This document shows positions 60,666-64,000 of a DNA stretch of 64,000 bases, in pieces. Origin of the DNA: Pinus tabuliformis. Its lineage: Eukaryota; Streptophyta; Pinopsida; Pinales; Pinaceae. The stretch lies in the NCBI GenBank assembly GCA_031772625.1, contig CM062819.1:1230299070-1230363069 (forward strand), in the 5' to 3' direction. The notes under the pieces were generated by a model. It had not been told where the DNA came from. It worked only from the letters and a program-made list of their open reading frames with translations, and did not search any database. The position numbers and the translations under genes are program-made. Numbering within the stretch: the first letter of the stretch is position 1; each line of letters starts with the position of its first letter.

Positions 60666-60848
60666 TCAGTTTTTTAGTTTCCTTAATTGATCAGATATTG
60701 ATATAGGACCAATCAGGTGCTGACACGTGGCAAGCCCAGAGGCCACCACATGGCCCTGGAATGGTTATGTAGAATTTTTCGGGGTCCAATGGAATTGAAC
60801 CCGTGACCTCTGGAAAGACAGGACAGTGCTTTACCAACTCCTCTCAAT
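60666..60848 (-). mobile_element. tRNA-derived SINE
   Basis: The minus strand starts GAGGAGTTGGTAAAGCACTG (box A region, 60840-60829) and continues to AGGTCACGGGTTCAATTCC (box B 60802-60792). A unique body of about 110 bp and a short A-rich end follow. The acceptor stem does not pair, so it is not a working tRNA gene. The 3' boundary is approximate. Confidence 0.7.
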
Positions 60849-61004
60849 GTGTTTCTTAACAACTTAAGGTTACATTGCATATTTATGTTGTAACAGTTTG
60901 AGATTTGTTTTATAAAGCACTTCAATCTGCACCGTTGATCTAACCTCTCTAGATCCAACGAATACCACGTCATCTACTCCCAAACTAACCAGACGATCTC
61001 AACC

Positions 61005-62488
61005 TGTTAGGGGCTAAATCTACCTCAGGCTGAGAAAGGTAGGATCTAGGGTAACATTAAACCACGCTTAACCTGGTAGCTAGCCCTACCAGGTCGGGAG
61101 AGAGCTCTCTCATTGTCACTATCAGCAAAATATGATCAATGAGGGCTTGAGATGACTGATATGAATACTGATCTTAGGCTAGGTATGTGTGCAAAAAGCT
61201 TGATTGAATATAATGATGTTTTGTTGGCTCAAATGGAAAGGAAAATTTTGGGTCTTGGGAATGAGGCTCAGTTTTGCAAAGGTCTCAATGGGGCAAGGTA
61301 GGTAAGTGATTTGATACTTCAAATTGAATGAAATGGAGAGATTTAGACAGGTGAGGAGTTGAAGAGGGAAATAAAACCTCAACAATCCTCTTCAAATAGC
61401 TAAAAACATCAATAACTAAGCAAACCCTAGGTAGAGCACTACAATTTCAATGGATTTTATCTTTATCCTTGTTTGTTTTAGTTAAGAAGAAGCAAGAGAG
61501 ATAATGGAATACATAAAACACATATAAACTTACATTTACAGAAGGAAACACAATATCAAAGCAACATGCCACATGAATCCCATAGAGTGCTGCAAACCCT
61601 GCTCTATTCCTTAGACAAAACTGCTGAGAAATGTGTACAATGAAGCTCCCAACTTTCTCAAAAGTCCAACCATGCTAATGACTGAAAAAACATAAGATAT
61701 AGGCAAAAAACAACTCATCCTAGCCTGTAGGGGTCGAGCTCATGAGTTTAGGAGCTGTTCCAACTAATTCTAAGCTAAGAACTACAAATTAGGTAGTGGA
61801 ACAGCTTGCCTCTAGAAACTAGGGCACTGATTCATTCAGTTGCAAACTACTTTTTGATAGATGAATCTACCTCCATGAGTGAAAATTTGACATAATTACA
61901 TCAAGTTCCATCAATTTACATTAAATTACATCATAAGTTTGACATTAAGAAAGAGAATAGTCAAATTGTCAAGGAACTAGGTGAAAAACAGCTTATACTT
62001 GGTCAAACTGAGCAAAATTTCCCCAATGCGTCGCACTGATTTCTCTATGCATAGCACCTATTTGCAGCCACTTTTTGATGCCTTTCCAGTGTCCAAATTT
62101 GCTCCAAGTGTGCTTGTTGGAAATTTTCACCTGTCTAATTTCTAGCACAAGTGGAATTTTTTAATTTGGCCTCCATTTGCCCCTCCAAAACTGAGTTCTC
62201 CCAACACTACTTCCTATGTGTCAAAATAGGGGCAGTAAGGTCATTTTTGGGTGTTTTTGACCTTTTTCGGGGCTCAAAACCTGTCAAAATTTCTTAGCCA
62301 TTGGTAGGCATGCATATTTCTCTAAGAGAAATCCAAATATTCTGAGTTTTTCTCATTTGGAGGCTTCCATCAAAAGCGAGTGCCAGGTGGCGGGCCGCAT
62401 TGGGCAGAAAATTCTGTGTTTTAGCCCAAAATTTTCAAAATTCAAAAAGTGTCCCAATTTTTTTGAAATTTGGGCTGAGTGTTCTCCA
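61005..62488 (-). other. F2 3' region
   Basis: Homologous to F1 31153-32511 on the opposite strand. It ends, reading minus, in GGTAGATTTAGCCCCTAACA at 61005, a possible terminal CA. Contains GCGTCGCAC and ATGCATAGCACC words near 62030. Confidence 0.6.
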
Positions 62489-63993
62489 TCAAGTGCTGTG
62501 TTGGGCCAAGAAAGCCTCACCCAAGATCTGAAGTTTATCTTGCGCATTTTGCCTCCTCGATTTCTTCTTCAACTTGGCCTTCAAGTTCCTGATTCTAGCT
62601 TGGCACACCATATTCCTTGACAAATAATGATATGCCATGTTTCTCAACATATTTTTCTCATTGAAAGCCTTCTCCAGCATCCTCTTCAAGTGGATATTAG
62701 TCCTCTCCAACCAAAACTCATGATCAGCATTGATTTCTTGCTCAAGTGTTGTGAACTTGACTTTCCTCCTTTTGGCAGCTTGCCGGTTTTCTCGTATGTT
62801 TCTAAGCTCCATTATGGTTTGTTGATCCTCTAGTTTCTTGTTTCTTTACTCTAGGTACTTTATTATCCACTCAGCTCTTTCGAAGTTGAGGGGCAAAGCA
62901 TTGATGTGCGCCTATTTCTCTTGGATGACCTCCCTAAGCTTTGAGATTTGTGGGCCCAAATCCATGTCATCGTCCTGAATGAGAATGAAATTGGTCTCCT
63001 GCTCACCTGAAGGCTCCTCATCATGTAATGGCCTCTTTCCCTTGTCCTAAACCTGTTGTGTTGAAGAAGGAAGTGAGACCCCTTCTAGCTCGAGTGGAGA
63101 TAATACTTGCTTTGCTACTGCAAACAATTGTCTTATGCCCTTTTGATAGGTGACAAACACCGGCACACTAGCGGTCTATGTCTCATGACGCTCCTATTGA
63201 TGAGAAGGTCCACCTGTCTCATGAAAAATCTCTGGAGGTACCGAGGAGCTATGAAGAACTCATGAGAAATGAAATCCTCCCATGGGATGCCCTGCAAACC
63301 AAGCTGATGCATGACCACAATTTTGATGAGTGAAATATGGTATAAACTATTAAACTGCTGCTGAGGAGTCTTCTGTTGTACTAGGGTGGTCATCTTCTCA
63401 ATATTTCGACACATGAAGTATGGGAGATTCATCATTCTCACCCTGGTAAAGTGCATCAACAATCTAATATGATAAGCATATAGGCGAGAAAACTGGCCCT
63501 CACAGCTGAAATACTTCATTATGAGTTTCATCAAGGGAGCATATGAGTCTTTCAAGTACTGAAAGGGAAAAACTCTGCTAAGTTGTCTCAAATAACTGGG
63601 CTTGATGTATGGTTCATAATGTTCCCTGTCAATCTACTGCCTTTTATTCCAATGCTCTTCGACATTAGGAATGTTGGTTGCTAGAGAAATAGACTCCAGT
63701 GTCAAGGTGAATGTCACACCAGCTAGAGTGGTTTGGCCATTATGTAGATGAAGCACAAACAACCAGGCTAACTCATGATGATACTAGATTCTAGCAGCCA
63801 TGTCACAGAACTGATAACAGGATTGGTGTTGGAAGCATGTGATGGCAAGAGGGCAGGCCTGTAGCTCAGCAAGTGAAGTAGGCTCCTCTCGTATATGTTT
63901 GCCACCCTTGTGAGGTCTCCTTGGTGCATGAATTTCTGCACGAGAGTCATTGTGTGTCTCTTCATCTCGGCCATATGAAGGATCAGATTCCAT
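62489..63993 (-). pseudogene. F2 extra-ORF family protein
   Basis: Starts at ATG 63993 (SYGRDEETHNDSRAEIHAPR) and aligns with F1 throughout. Frames 63993-63787, 63591-63133 and 62812-62489 are separated by stops (TAG near 63785 and near 63634, more downstream). It has LPYFMCRNIEKM and KYFSCEGQFSRLYAYH, the same signature as F1, A and E. The C-terminus keeps the basic KRRKVK and the coiled-coil-like region. The start lies close to the window edge, so anything upstream cannot be seen. Confidence 0.75.
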
Positions 63994-64000
63994 GCTTGCT

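Noticed and set aside
60785-60845. Possible tRNA gene
   Set aside because: Box A and B are good, but the acceptor stem does not pair and a unique tail follows; a SINE explains it.

Overview
The window looks like intergenic DNA from a plant with a very large genome. It is almost wall-to-wall LTR retrotransposons, nested and mutated. There are two near-twin chromoviruses, two long elements with Athila-type pol, at least one element with an Ogre/Tat-like primer site, degenerate Ty1/copia sequence, a tRNA-derived SINE and long (TA)n tracts. I found no host protein gene, rRNA or functional tRNA. Old, uncleared elements would fit a conifer or other gymnosperm, but that is inference.

Layout. 1-4421 (minus): 5' end of element Z, with an LTR (3468-4421), a primer site and an open frame that leaves the window. 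Z sits inside the extra ORF of element A. 4422-15912 (minus): element A, reading from its 5' LTR (13819-15912) through primer site, gag (13428-11756), pol (11755-8087), a 2 kb repeat-rich non-coding stretch and an extra ORF (6104-4422) that Z cuts off. A itself sits in a decayed copia element (15913-19470, minus). 19471-21423: (TA)n tracts and duplicated modules. 21424-27302 (plus): chromovirus copy 1, one frameshift from intact. 27303-28018: the rest of the tandem module it landed in. 28019-32511 (plus): locus F1, a coding unit that matches the extra-ORF family and has no visible gag or pol. 32512-35246: little recognisable, with one probable LTR end. 35247-41150 (plus): chromovirus copy 2, heavily mutated, with a perfect CTCAA target duplication. 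42368-43200: a large imperfect palindrome made of LTR-like arms. 43217-46513 and 59293-60600 (plus): element D, split by element E. 46514-59292 (plus): element E, 12.8 kb, Athila-type pol plus a 3.5 kb extra ORF, flanked by CATGC on both sides. 60666-60848: SINE. 61005-64000 (minus): locus F2, a second copy of the F1 unit.

The most unusual theme is an extra protein family seen at four places (A, E, F1, F2). In A and E it lies between integrase and the 3' LTR. In F1 and F2 it stands without visible gag or pol. The members share a conserved N-terminal domain, then a basic NLS-like cluster and, in E and F, a coiled coil. I see no membrane segment, so an envelope role looks unlikely. The families that carry it, and Z, also each seem to reuse a private short DNA word in LTR, leader, non-coding and sometimes coding sequence. 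Both points are my reading by eye and need the searches given under the findings.
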